Assembly: GCF_016650035.1 (NCBI RefSeq)
Contig: NZ_JAENWM010000023.1
Span: 1 to 45,029 of the forward strand
From: Clostridium sp.
GTDB lineage: Bacteria; Bacillota; Clostridia; Clostridiales; Clostridiaceae
Reading direction: 5' to 3'
Length of the DNA: 45,029 nucleotides
Shown here: positions 16,276 through 25,211 of the stretch, one piece after another
Numbering within the stretch: position 1 is the first letter of the stretch
Layout of the letters: each line of letters opens with the position of its first letter
The notes under the pieces: generated by a model
The model's database searches: none
What the model was told of the DNA's origin: nothing
What the model saw: the letters and a program-made list of their open reading frames with translations, nothing else
Made by a program: the position numbers and the translations under genes

Positions 16276-17172
16276 TTATCGGCTTAAACACCATTCTTTA
16301 AAACATTTTTTGTCTTTAATTTTTAGAATAAGATCTAATTTATCAGAATCAAAAACTGTATCTCCAGACTCAATCTTCAAAGCTACTTCTGGCCATGGGA
16401 TAAATTCGATCTCTATACCATATTTTCCTGCAATCATTGTAGCCATCTCTAAGAGGCTATAATCTTCGCCACCAATATTAAAAACATCATTTACGCATTT
16501 TTCTGAAAGTCCGCCCACAATAAGTTTGTTACACAAATCACCCATATAAGTAAGTGTTCTTCTTACACCACCATCTCCATACAACGTAATATTCTCACCC
16601 TTAGTTGCCTTACTCAGCATGAACTCAGCCGTCCCATAAGATGAAGCGTTAGGTATGAGCGTTCCGTAAGGAATACAAATTCTAAAAATACAATACTGAA
16701 CTCCATACACACGACTATACATTTCAATATACTGTTCGCAAGCATACTTATTAATAGCATAGATCGTCTTGAACTCTTTCTCGGCATCCTCTTTGAGTTT
16801 GCCATGCTTTCCTTTAAACACAAGCCTTGTTGAAGGAAATATAATTTTAGCCGCTGATTTCTGTACTCTGTATTCATTTAAAACATTAAGCAATGCTCTT
16901 TCATTGATATCTATAAAAACATCTGGGTTATCAAAACCATCAGCGCTGCCTGTTTTTCCAATAAACATAAAAATCACATCGCATTCAAAACTGATATTTT
17001 TCACAGCATCTTTGGAAAGAATGTTAATACTCTTGTAATTCTCAAGATTATCAATCTGGCATTCTTTATTATCGTACAAGGATAATTCGTATAATTCCGG
17101 TGATTGCATAAGTACATAAATAATGTTTCTTGCGATATAGCTATTAGCTCCTATTATCACTATCTTCTTCAT
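16276..17172 (-). CDS. NAD(P)-dependent SDR epimerase/4-ketoreductase
   Basis: 298 residues, extended SDR. The N-terminal IIGANSYIARNI is the nucleotide site. The catalytic set is FPSTR (112-116), Y138 and K142 in IYAINKYA; IGGEDYSL and the Rossmann fold are conventional. It ends the run of 2,3-dehydratase, MocA reductase and cupin genes and would suit the final C4-keto reduction of a 2,6-dideoxyhexose nucleotide. A 4-epimerase or other reductase is equally possible on sequence alone. Spacing to the cupin gene is 24 bp, so co-transcription is likely. Confidence 0.75.
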   Translation of the reverse strand: MKKIVIIGANSYIARNIIYVLMQSPELYELSLYDNKECQIDNLENYKSINILSKDAVKNISFECDVIFMFIGKTGSADGFDNPDVFIDINERALLNVLNEYRVQKSAAKIIFPSTRLVFKGKHGKLKEDAEKEFKTIYAINKYACEQYIEMYSRVYGVQYCIFRICIPYGTLIPNASSYGTAEFMLSKATKGENITLYGDGGVRRTLTYMGDLCNKLIVGGLSEKCVNDVFNIGGEDYSLLEMATMIAGKYGIEIEFIPWPEVALKIESGDTVFDSDKLDLILKIKDKKCFKEWCLSR

Positions 17173-17196
17173 ATTATCTCACCCGCTATTCTTTGA

Positions 17197-17592
17197 TTAA
17201 ATTATGGTTTCACAAAACTCTTTGTAATCTTCATAGTATTGATTTTTTTCATACTGCCTGCTTGCCAAAGCTAGTAGAACAGAATCAGAAGAGAAATTAT
17301 ATGTTTTCATCCATGTCATATGTGGAATATATAACCCCACGTTAGGAGATGACAGTTCGAAAACTACTTTTTTTATTCCATCATCTACTTCAATACTTGA
17401 TGTACCGTAAACGTTAATTAAAACAAAGTCGGTATTTTTGTTTGCATGATCTGCCCTTGTCGCACCTTTCGGTGTGCTGAAAATGTAAAATACTCTTTTG
17501 ATTTCAAAAGGAATTTCTTTCATGCCTTCCATAAACACAATACTACCATCTTCTTCATTCACTTGACTGAAATAAATTAATTTACAATCCAT
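17197..17592 (-). CDS. FdtA/QdtA-like cupin (sugar 3,4-ketoisomerase family), active-site variant
   Basis: 131 residues with the WxcM/FdtA cupin pattern: RVFYIFSTPKGATRADHANK (33-52), VYGTSSIEVDDG (61-72), GLYIPHMTW (86-94) and SVLLALASRQY. Family members shift the keto group of dTDP-4-keto-6-deoxyglucose between C4 and C3. They normally have HAHK where this protein has HANK: His49 is kept and the second His of the catalytic pair is Asn51. No aminotransferase or acetyltransferase for Fuc3NAc or Qui3NAc is nearby, so the usual context of FdtA is absent. It may isomerise or epimerise a 2,6-dideoxy keto sugar, or have lost the original activity. The fold assignment is firm, the reaction is not. 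Confidence 0.8.
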   Translation of the reverse strand: MDCKLIYFSQVNEEDGSIVFMEGMKEIPFEIKRVFYIFSTPKGATRADHANKNTDFVLINVYGTSSIEVDDGIKKVVFELSSPNVGLYIPHMTWMKTYNFSSDSVLLALASRQYEKNQYYEDYKEFCETII

Positions 17593-17634
17593 AAGTTTTC
17601 TCCCAACATTTATACAAAACCTTCTCCAACAGAA

Positions 17635-18669
17635 CTACTTCCTAGCCATTCTCAAAAATTCGTCTATCAACGTAGCCTGCTTAACAAGTACTTGATAGTT
17701 TTCTTTTCTTACATCTTTATTCTTTATGCACTCCTGAAATCTCAAAATAGACTTTTCGAAAGTGTCATCAGCAGGAAGTTTTCTAACTTCATCTGTATTT
17801 TCTTTTCTTATGCTCATTTGAGGAACAAATCCAACTGGCGCCGTGAAAACTCTCCCTGCAGTCAAAGACCCTTTGCTACCCCATACTTCGAGTTCACATT
17901 TATAGTCATTGTCCATACCAAAAGAAATTTGAACTGTAGTTCCTTTATCGTTAACCATCACAGCAGATCCGTATATATCAACTTCAAATTCATCAATATA
18001 GTTCAGTTGTGCATATGCAATTCTTGCTGTTTTCCCAAGAAGCATCGATCCGTATTTAATAGTATACCCACCGGCATCCATTAAGGCACCACCACCGAGA
18101 TCTTTATTATATCTGAAATCATTTGCCGCTCTTCTTGGAAATCCAAAGGAAAGCCTATATACCCTTATTCCACCAATTTCTCCACTCTCAACCAGTTCAT
18201 TGATTGCTATTAACTGGTCATGGAAAGCAAACATATAGTTCTCATGAAGAGCAAGTCCTTTTTCTTCTGCTAATATAGCCAGCTCTACTGATGTTGCTAC
18301 GTCAGTTGTGGAAGGTTTTTCAATTAATACATGCTTACCACTTGCAAGAGCAATCTTCGCCCATTTATAATGCAATGACGGAGGAAGCGGAATATAGAGT
18401 GCATCAATCTCATCAGAAGTAGCAATTGTTTGATAGCCATCAAAAACTTTACCTCCGTATACTTCGACAAATGATGCTGCTTTATCATGTTCGGCCTTAA
18501 GTACACTTTTTCTTACTCCTAGCGGAACATCTAAAGTTTTCTCTCCAAATCTTTCTTCTACGGTACATACAGCAATTCCTACATATTCAAATTCTGTTGT
18601 ACTTTTTAGTGCTGGCATGAATCTGCGTAACGCGATTTCTGACGGACAAATAACACCTATTCTTATCAT
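17635..18669 (-). CDS. Gfo/Idh/MocA oxidoreductase, probable sugar 3-ketoreductase
   Basis: 344 residues. N-terminal Rossmann domain (RIGVICPSEIALRRFMPAL), EKPSTT with Lys118 as the family's catalytic Lys, and GGGALMDAGGYTIKYG (192-207). Members of this family such as SpnN and KijD10 reduce the C3 keto group made by the NDP-hexose 2,3-dehydratase in 2,6-dideoxysugar pathways. The gene directly follows a 2,3-dehydratase gene here, as in those actinomycete clusters, which supports the same role. Myo-inositol- or UDP-GlcNAc-type dehydrogenases share the fold, so the step is inferred from context. The gene looks less AT-rich than the wzx and wzy genes (not computed). Confidence 0.8.
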   Translation of the reverse strand: MIRIGVICPSEIALRRFMPALKSTTEFEYVGIAVCTVEERFGEKTLDVPLGVRKSVLKAEHDKAASFVEVYGGKVFDGYQTIATSDEIDALYIPLPPSLHYKWAKIALASGKHVLIEKPSTTDVATSVELAILAEEKGLALHENYMFAFHDQLIAINELVESGEIGGIRVYRLSFGFPRRAANDFRYNKDLGGGALMDAGGYTIKYGSMLLGKTARIAYAQLNYIDEFEVDIYGSAVMVNDKGTTVQISFGMDNDYKCELEVWGSKGSLTAGRVFTAPVGFVPQMSIRKENTDEVRKLPADDTFEKSILRFQECIKNKDVRKENYQVLVKQATLIDEFLRMARK

Positions 18670-18741
18670 TTCACTTTTCCTCTCTATAATAAAAAATTAA
18701 TTCAACATACTGTAAAAAAACATTACCTTTAAAACAACTGT

Positions 18742-20133
18742 CTAAATATTCAATAGTGATAATAGGTTCCTCAATTGAATATTTAGACAGTTATTAATCT
18801 GAATCATATAATTTAAAGTACTATAATCAACCCAGAAATATCCCTTAGGGAGTTCTCCCAATTCTTTTGCATCAAGTTTCATAATTACATTTCGATTCTG
18901 TTCATGATAGAATCGACCGCCTTCTTCTGAAAGCATTACATCTAATAGAATACCTTTCTTGTTTTCAAGATTTTTCCTGAAAACTTTTTCAATAGAATTA
19001 TCATAATACACGTAGTGTGTAGGATCTAACTGAATACTCGAACCGACTTCCAACATATCAAAAGAACCGATTTCCGACCTAGCTGTTACTAAATATTTTG
19101 CTACCCCCTCAATCTCGGTTACAATCAATCCAAACGTTGCCTGGCCGATAGCTTTAAATAACGGCTGCACCCATTGTTGTACCTCTCTTCCAGAAATTGC
19201 TATGTCATAATACCTCACCATAAAGTCAGCTTGTTTCTTACATGTTATTCCATATTCATCAATCTTCCAGTCAACCAACTGACTAAGTGGCACCGTGGCT
19301 ATTTCAATATCTTGAAACATTTTATAATTATTCACATACTGGTATATATCTATTATTGATGAAGCGGGTCTAGTTTTGAATGCTGACTTGAAAAATTCTT
19401 TATCAGTAAATAAAGTTTCTATATACGTCATTTCCTTCTCAGTAAACCTTGTAGTCATTAATGGAATACCTGAAAGAACTGTTCGTGTATCCATATTAAC
19501 AAGGTTATCAATCTCCATCAGCTTCTTGATCTGGCCAAGAGTCATCCACTTGAAGTTTGGATAAACTTCTAAGCTACCTGTAACCTCCATAATCATGTTA
19601 CGATTTCTTTTTTTATAGAAACGTGAAGCCTGTTCAGACTGAATCTGATCAAAGATAACATTGTACTTCGTAGAACTTTCAAAGTATTCTAAATAACTAG
19701 GTAGATTACCTCCATGCGCTCTTGTAAAATTACTTTTTGTAGCCTGAATGGTGGGCGAAATTTGTACACAATTCACGTTTCCCGGTTCTATCTTAGCCTG
19801 CATAAGAAAGTTCATTACACCATCAATTTCTTTACATACTATTCCAATATATCCAATTTCAGCCTGTATTATAATCGGCTGCTCAGATATAAATTTTTCA
19901 TTTTGAAAACGACGCATTCCTTTGATTGAAAAGAAACTCCGTTTACGATTCGAAACTTCCCCATTATAGTCATCATAAAACCAAAAATCACTTTTATATA
20001 TACTACATTCATTGATATTCACATATGTGGTTCTATTTAGATTTCCAATCCACTCTAAAAGGTCAGATGTAGAGTTTATATTACCTTCCGTATTCGCCCA
20101 GGATTCCAAAATTTTAATTAATGTTTTATTCAT
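18742..20133 (-). CDS. NDP-hexose 2,3-dehydratase (EvaA/SpnO type)
   Basis: 463 residues in two homologous halves, as usual for this family. The first half has QPIIIQAEIGYIGIV, MQAKIEPGN, QISPTIQATKSNFTRAH and YLEYF, the conserved core; the second half has a weaker copy (TEIEGVAKYLVTARSEIGSF, VGSSIQLDPTHY). EvaA-type enzymes eliminate the C2 hydroxyl from dTDP-4-keto-6-deoxyglucose, the committing step to 2,6-dideoxyhexoses. ATG 20133 is chosen over TTG 20148 because GAGGGGGAG precedes it. rmlA and rmlB in the same locus would supply the substrate. The family is best known from actinomycete antibiotic clusters, so its presence in a clostridial polysaccharide locus is unusual. Confidence 0.9.
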   Translation of the reverse strand: MNKTLIKILESWANTEGNINSTSDLLEWIGNLNRTTYVNINECSIYKSDFWFYDDYNGEVSNRKRSFFSIKGMRRFQNEKFISEQPIIIQAEIGYIGIVCKEIDGVMNFLMQAKIEPGNVNCVQISPTIQATKSNFTRAHGGNLPSYLEYFESSTKYNVIFDQIQSEQASRFYKKRNRNMIMEVTGSLEVYPNFKWMTLGQIKKLMEIDNLVNMDTRTVLSGIPLMTTRFTEKEMTYIETLFTDKEFFKSAFKTRPASSIIDIYQYVNNYKMFQDIEIATVPLSQLVDWKIDEYGITCKKQADFMVRYYDIAISGREVQQWVQPLFKAIGQATFGLIVTEIEGVAKYLVTARSEIGSFDMLEVGSSIQLDPTHYVYYDNSIEKVFRKNLENKKGILLDVMLSEEGGRFYHEQNRNVIMKLDAKELGELPKGYFWVDYSTLNYMIQINNCLNIQLRNLLSLLNI

Positions 20134-20154
20134 ATTTCTCCCCCTCAAAATTAA

Positions 20155-21387
20155 TTATAAATTCAGTTGGCGCTTATAAATTCCCATCAATTTCTCTAAA
20201 TAGATATCACCATCAAAAGTTATTTTTGCCTTTTTGTATATTAATACACTCATTCTTTCAAACTCTTGATCATCCAACATTGAAACCCTTTTGAGAACAC
20301 CGCACAATGCATTTTCATTACCAGATTCAAACATGTAACCATTAACTCCATCATCTATAAGTTCTGGAAGACCACCAATATTACTAGCGATAACAATTTT
20401 ACTTTTAGCCATTGACTCTATTATAGAATATGGACAGTTCTCGTACCATTCAGATGGCACTATAATAGCCTTACTATTGCGTATATATTCTTCCATTTGG
20501 CTCCCATACACATACCCAAGGAAATTAACTCTATCTGATAGGTTATTCTTCCTAACATAATCTTTTACGATACCCTCTTCCGGTCCACCTCCAATTATAA
20601 ATAATGGAATATTTAATCCAGACTTTTTATAGCCTGAAATCAAAGTTAATACTCCCTTTTCTCTACTAAATCTTCCAAAATAGAGAAAATATTCTCCATT
20701 CACTATATTCAATTCAATTGACTTGGACGGAGGTAAAAAATTCGTAATACATTCAATGGGTGAATTCGTAAAATTAGCTTTACTTAATACTTGCTTATAA
20801 AATTCACATTCCGAAATATAAACATCTATTTTATTATAATAATTATTAAACTTAATAAATCTGTTTTCAAGTACCGCTAATATACTTTTTACTTTTGAAC
20901 CTTTTACACAACTTTTTTTTATACAACTGATTACACCCTTATCAATGCACTTTTGGCAGGTACCTTGTGGGGATAACATAGTGTAACAAGGGCATGCTAA
21001 AATCATATCATGGACACTATACACAATCGGAATATTATATCTTTTTATGACACCTATTATTGAAAAAGTTATTTGTTTATGAATTAAGCCCAAATGAACT
21101 ATATCAGGCTTTTCTTTTTCAATTAATTTCTTAATATTTCTTTTCGCCTCAAAAGAATAAAATATTTTACATGCATTTAAAATTTTTTTAATTACTCCCA
21201 TTTTTTTGTTATAATCCACATTTGAAACAAAAAATTCAGATTCACTACATTCAAAATTCTTTTCATCCTGCATTGCAAAATAAATTACTTCATGCCCTGC
21301 TTTCTTAAGAATTTCAGCTAATGCAAAATAGAAAGTCTCAGAGCCACCTTTAAGATAGTGGAATTTGTTTACTAATAATATTTTCAT
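20155..21387 (-). CDS. GT4 glycosyltransferase
   Basis: 410 residues, GT-B fold. The N-terminus MKILLVNKFHYLKGGSE is typical of GT4 enzymes; YSVHDMILACPCY, YFGRFSREKGV and VPSEWYENCPYSIIESMA carry the donor-binding strand and the E-x7-E region. A Cys-rich stretch (CYTMLSPQGTCQKC, then CIKKSC) around 140-165 is found in a subgroup of GT4 enzymes and may bind metal. It lies 21 bp upstream of the 2,3-dehydratase start and is probably co-transcribed. The sugar transferred is unknown. Confidence 0.88.
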   Translation of the reverse strand: MKILLVNKFHYLKGGSETFYFALAEILKKAGHEVIYFAMQDEKNFECSESEFFVSNVDYNKKMGVIKKILNACKIFYSFEAKRNIKKLIEKEKPDIVHLGLIHKQITFSIIGVIKRYNIPIVYSVHDMILACPCYTMLSPQGTCQKCIDKGVISCIKKSCVKGSKVKSILAVLENRFIKFNNYYNKIDVYISECEFYKQVLSKANFTNSPIECITNFLPPSKSIELNIVNGEYFLYFGRFSREKGVLTLISGYKKSGLNIPLFIIGGGPEEGIVKDYVRKNNLSDRVNFLGYVYGSQMEEYIRNSKAIIVPSEWYENCPYSIIESMAKSKIVIASNIGGLPELIDDGVNGYMFESGNENALCGVLKRVSMLDDQEFERMSVLIYKKAKITFDGDIYLEKLMGIYKRQLNL

Positions 21388-21425
21388 ATTGTTTTTCCTT
21401 TCTTATAAAAAGCTTGAAACTACTT

Positions 21426-22574
21426 CTATTTTAAAGACTCATATACTCGAATGATTTTTTCAGATAATACATCCCAAGTGAAGAAATTCATAATTGTATT
21501 ATGAGCCCCTAGCTTTATTTTTTTAGTCAAATCTTTATCATTATATATATTGCATATATGATGAGCCCACTCTGTTGGATTCTTAGATCGAACAATAAAC
21601 CCATTTTTTTCGTTTTCAATTAGCATGTTTGAGCCACCATTTTCTGTTGTCACTGTTATTGCACCAAAATACATAGATTCTAATAGGACCATACCAAATA
21701 TTTCATATTCGGTAGGAAGTAAAAAACAATCCGCCTTTGTATATACAAGCGAAAGATATTTTTGTTCCATTTTATCAATTATGTGAATTAATTGTTTAAC
21801 ACCAATTTCATCAGCGTATTCCATACACTTTTTAACATATTCATCATTTCCATTACCAATCATAAATAAATGAACATTATTCTCCATCAATGAAACCTTT
21901 TTAAGAATATCAAATAATAATGAAATGTTTCGACGTTCCTCTAATCTACCAACGTACAAAAGAACTAATCCATCTTTAAAACTTTCCATTGTATCAATAA
22001 AATCTGGTATGTTTTTCTCCTTATTTGTAGACAATGCCTCTAAATCTACACCAACACCAACAGCCTTTATATTTTCTTCTCTTATTCCTTTAGAAATCAA
22101 AAATTTCTGTGCCAAATTGCTCTTCACTATAAACCTCGTACCAAGTTTTATATATCGTTTTAAAAAGAATATATCAAACACTTTGCTCATCAAATTATAT
22201 CTTTTATTAAACTCCGAATAATAAGGGCCATGATAAATTACCGTTTTATCCGGATATTTTTTAGCTAATACCCATGATTGATATTGATTATATTCACATG
22301 GCTGAATTACGTCATATTGTTGAATTAAAAAATCAAGATTATTGTATATAGCGTTTTTCAGAATATTTTTCCCTTTACGATAATAAACATTTATATGTTT
22401 ATCATGCTCAAAAACATAATCTATTATCCTTTCCTCTTTATCAGCCCAAAAAACGATATCGCAAATATGCCCTTTTCGAACTAATGCTTTAGCAAGTCCA
22501 ATTTCTTGAATATTATATGTATTAAACTGAACATCCATATAATTAGGATAGTTTCTTATAATTAATATCTTCAT
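21426..22574 (-). CDS. GT4 glycosyltransferase
   Basis: About 382 residues, GT-B fold. MKILIIRNYPNYMDVQ at the N-terminus, LLYVGRLEERRNISLL in the middle and LLPTEYEIFGMVLLESMYFG near the C-terminus are the standard GT4 blocks. ATG 22574 is preferred over ATG 22592, as GAGAGAAG lies just before it and the mature start then fits the first beta strand. The stop of the upstream GT4 gene is at 22594, so the genes nearly touch. Donor and acceptor are not evident. Confidence 0.87.
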   Translation of the reverse strand: MKILIIRNYPNYMDVQFNTYNIQEIGLAKALVRKGHICDIVFWADKEERIIDYVFEHDKHINVYYRKGKNILKNAIYNNLDFLIQQYDVIQPCEYNQYQSWVLAKKYPDKTVIYHGPYYSEFNKRYNLMSKVFDIFFLKRYIKLGTRFIVKSNLAQKFLISKGIREENIKAVGVGVDLEALSTNKEKNIPDFIDTMESFKDGLVLLYVGRLEERRNISLLFDILKKVSLMENNVHLFMIGNGNDEYVKKCMEYADEIGVKQLIHIIDKMEQKYLSLVYTKADCFLLPTEYEIFGMVLLESMYFGAITVTTENGGSNMLIENEKNGFIVRSKNPTEWAHHICNIYNDKDLTKKIKLGAHNTIMNFFTWDVLSEKIIRVYESLK

Positions 22575-22593
22575 TGTTCTTCTCTCTCTCATA

Positions 22594-23772
22594 TTATTTC
22601 TGATAAAGCTTCTTGGTCATTTCAACCACAGTATCCCATTTATATTTTTCACAGACAAACTGAGAAGCCAAACTTTTATAGTGTCCAACAATATCCGCAT
22701 TATCAATAAGCCATTCTAGCTTTACTTTCAAATCTTCTACATCGGACCTTTTGAAAGTAACAGCCTTATCCTCCACAACTTCTTTACACTCATGAATATC
22801 CGATACCAAACAACAATTTCCATAACTCATTGCCTCTAACAAACTAATAGGCATACCTTCCAAATCTGAAGGTAGCACATACAGATAAGCATTGCTGTAA
22901 AGTTCTTCGAGCTCCTCACCTTGAACGAAATTAGTGAAAATCACCCTACCATCTTCAACCGATTTTCTTTTTATGTCAACCATGTAGTCACCAGTATGAC
23001 TACTTCCTCCTGCAACTACTAACTTTTTCAATGTGTCTACTCTCTTGTAAGCATCAATCAGATATTGGAGCCCTTTCTCAGGAACGATTCTTCCTAAAAA
23101 CAATATGTACTCATCTTTCTTTAACTCCCATTTCTTAGATATAACATCAGTTTCCCTAATTTCTGGTTTTTCAATACCATTTGGTATAAATTTAACTTCT
23201 CTCCCATATGTATCTAAAAAATACTGCTGGACATTCTTTGAAAGTACTATTACTTCATCTGCATACTTAGCCGCGATTTTCTCACCAAATTTTAAGTACT
23301 TAGTAGCAAAACCACCCCACTTAGCTCTCTGCCAATCAAGACCATGGATCGTTACCACCGTTCTTATACCAAGCAGATGTGGCAGCCATAACATTGCGCA
23401 TGGACCCTCTCCATGGTAATGTACACAATCATATCGTCCGAACAAAGCGCGGAATGTTGCTAAAGCTGAATAAACAAAAGCATTTAATTTTACGTTCTTA
23501 AAAGTAGGTATAGTTATAATTTTGATACCTTTATATTCAGAAATGTTCCCGTTGGATTTCCTATCGAAAGAACTACCTGAAACATGATGCCCTTTACGAT
23601 TGTAGACGTGAACTGTGTTCCCTGCTGCAACCAAGCGCGTGGAAAGTTCTTCTACAACAATTTCTATTCCACCTTCCCTGGACGGAATGCGCTTATGACC
23701 AATCATTGCAATTTTTAGGCCTGTATTGATTATACGATTTAAACCATTCTTCTGACTACCTTTGCTTTTCAT
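22594..23772 (-). CDS. GT4 glycosyltransferase, rhamnosyltransferase-like (Cps2T/DUF1972 group)
   Basis: 392 residues. IAMIGHKRIPSREGGIE and VEELSTRLVAAGNTVHVYNR open the protein in the manner of the Cps2T-like group often annotated as beta-1,4-rhamnosyltransferases; VTIHGLDWQRAKWG, FLGRIVPEKGL and VLPSDLEGMPISLLEAM complete the GT-B fold. These enzymes usually add the second sugar onto the lipid-linked primer. No rhamnose pathway is complete in the window, so the real donor may be another deoxysugar, for example GDP-fucose or the dTDP-2,6-dideoxyhexose. Confidence 0.85.
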   Translation of the reverse strand: MKSKGSQKNGLNRIINTGLKIAMIGHKRIPSREGGIEIVVEELSTRLVAAGNTVHVYNRKGHHVSGSSFDRKSNGNISEYKGIKIITIPTFKNVKLNAFVYSALATFRALFGRYDCVHYHGEGPCAMLWLPHLLGIRTVVTIHGLDWQRAKWGGFATKYLKFGEKIAAKYADEVIVLSKNVQQYFLDTYGREVKFIPNGIEKPEIRETDVISKKWELKKDEYILFLGRIVPEKGLQYLIDAYKRVDTLKKLVVAGGSSHTGDYMVDIKRKSVEDGRVIFTNFVQGEELEELYSNAYLYVLPSDLEGMPISLLEAMSYGNCCLVSDIHECKEVVEDKAVTFKRSDVEDLKVKLEWLIDNADIVGHYKSLASQFVCEKYKWDTVVEMTKKLYQK

Positions 23773-23811
23773 CTATTGCACCCCTCTGTTAATACTTAGT
23801 AGTGAGGATTA

Positions 23812-25179
23812 TTAAGAACTTCTGTCTTCAACTACTCCAACTGCAACCTGTAATATACCATTTTTACATTTCAATCCTTCAACCGCTTTACGACCCACAG
23901 AGTAATAATCAATCTCATACTTCTCTACCTCTTTTACATCATAACAATTTCTTCCATCATACACTATCGCTGTTTTCATAAAACTCACATAATCAGCTAG
24001 ATCAATTGCTATTATCTCTTTCCACTCTGTAAATATAAATGCTATATCAGCATCTTTTAATGCGTTCAGTGGACTATTAACATAACTTACTCCATTTGGA
24101 TACAACTTTTTAAAATTGTCAATCCCTATAGGATCATAAGCTACTATCTCTGCTCCCTCATCTAATAACCTTCTTACATTTGGTATAGAAGGAGCCTCTC
24201 TTAGATCATCAGTTCCAGGTTTAAATGTTAATCCAAGAACAGCTACCTTCATTCCTCTTAAACTTCCAAATCTTTGTTTAGCTTTTCTAAACAACTTGTA
24301 TTTCTGATTTTGATTAACCTCTATAGCAGCTTTTATAGTTTTAATTTCATACCCATGATCATTAGCTAGCCAATGAAGTGCTTTAGTATCTTTTGGAAAA
24401 CACGAACCACCATAACCTATACCAGCACTCAAGAACTTATCACCTATTCTAGGGTCATAACTCATCCCTTTAGCAACATCTTCTATATCTGCACCAACTA
24501 TTTCACAAAAGTTAGCTATTTCATTCATATAAGATATTTTAAGTGCTAAAAAATCATTTGATGCATATTTTATCATTTCAGCACTTCTTCGTTTTGTTAC
24601 AACTATTGGTTGATTAAAAGGTTCGTAAACTTGAGTTAGTATGTTCTTAGCATTTTCTGACTCCACACCAATTACAATTCTACTAGCATGTAAAGTATCT
24701 CTAACTGCTGTTCCCTGAGCCAAAAACTCAGGATTTGAAGCTACTTCAATATGTATATTGCTCAATAAATTACGCTTTAAAATTTCTTCAATTCTATCAT
24801 TAGTTCCTATAGGTACTGTAGATTTCAATACAACCAAACAATCATTTTGTGCATTTTCGGCTATTTGCTGAACTACAAGAAATACATAATCTAAATTAGC
24901 TGACCCATCTTCTCTTTCTGGTGTTCCAACTCCTATAAATATAACATCCGCATCTTTATAAGCCTTTGAATAATCAGTAGTAAAATCTAATTTTTCAGCT
25001 TCATAATTCTTCTTTAATAATTCTTCTAGCCCAGGTTCATATATAGGCGAAATTCCTTTTTTCATCATACTAACCTTATTTTCATCTATATCTACACAGG
25101 TAACCTTATGTCCAACTTCTGATAAACAAACACCTGTTACTAAACCTACATATCCAGTACCAGCTACAACTATTTTCAT
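23812..25179 (-). CDS. ugd: UDP-glucose 6-dehydrogenase
   Basis: 455 residues, standard length. It oxidises UDP-glucose to UDP-glucuronate with two NAD. MKIVVAGTGYVGLVTG is the NAD site, YEPGLEELL and STVPIGT are family motifs, and GGSCFPKDT (about 258-266) holds the catalytic Cys. It supplies an acidic sugar for the polysaccharide. It is followed closely by the GT4 genes and preceded by fcl, all in one direction. Confidence 0.95.
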   Translation of the reverse strand: MKIVVAGTGYVGLVTGVCLSEVGHKVTCVDIDENKVSMMKKGISPIYEPGLEELLKKNYEAEKLDFTTDYSKAYKDADVIFIGVGTPEREDGSANLDYVFLVVQQIAENAQNDCLVVLKSTVPIGTNDRIEEILKRNLLSNIHIEVASNPEFLAQGTAVRDTLHASRIVIGVESENAKNILTQVYEPFNQPIVVTKRRSAEMIKYASNDFLALKISYMNEIANFCEIVGADIEDVAKGMSYDPRIGDKFLSAGIGYGGSCFPKDTKALHWLANDHGYEIKTIKAAIEVNQNQKYKLFRKAKQRFGSLRGMKVAVLGLTFKPGTDDLREAPSIPNVRRLLDEGAEIVAYDPIGIDNFKKLYPNGVSYVNSPLNALKDADIAFIFTEWKEIIAIDLADYVSFMKTAIVYDGRNCYDVKEVEKYEIDYYSVGRKAVEGLKCKNGILQVAVGVVEDRSS

Positions 25180-25211
25180 TTATATCCCACCACTTTCCCT
25201 ATTAAAACTAA

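Noticed and set aside
17197-17592. A Fuc3NAc/Qui3NAc pathway suggested by the FdtA-like cupin
   Set aside because: No sugar aminotransferase or N-acetyltransferase is nearby; the only aminotransferase-fold protein is RfbH, which has His in place of the PLP Lys.
17692-18084. Plus-strand 130-residue frame opposite the MocA-type reductase
   Set aside because: It has no family resemblance, and the minus-strand gene has clear conserved motifs across the whole stretch.
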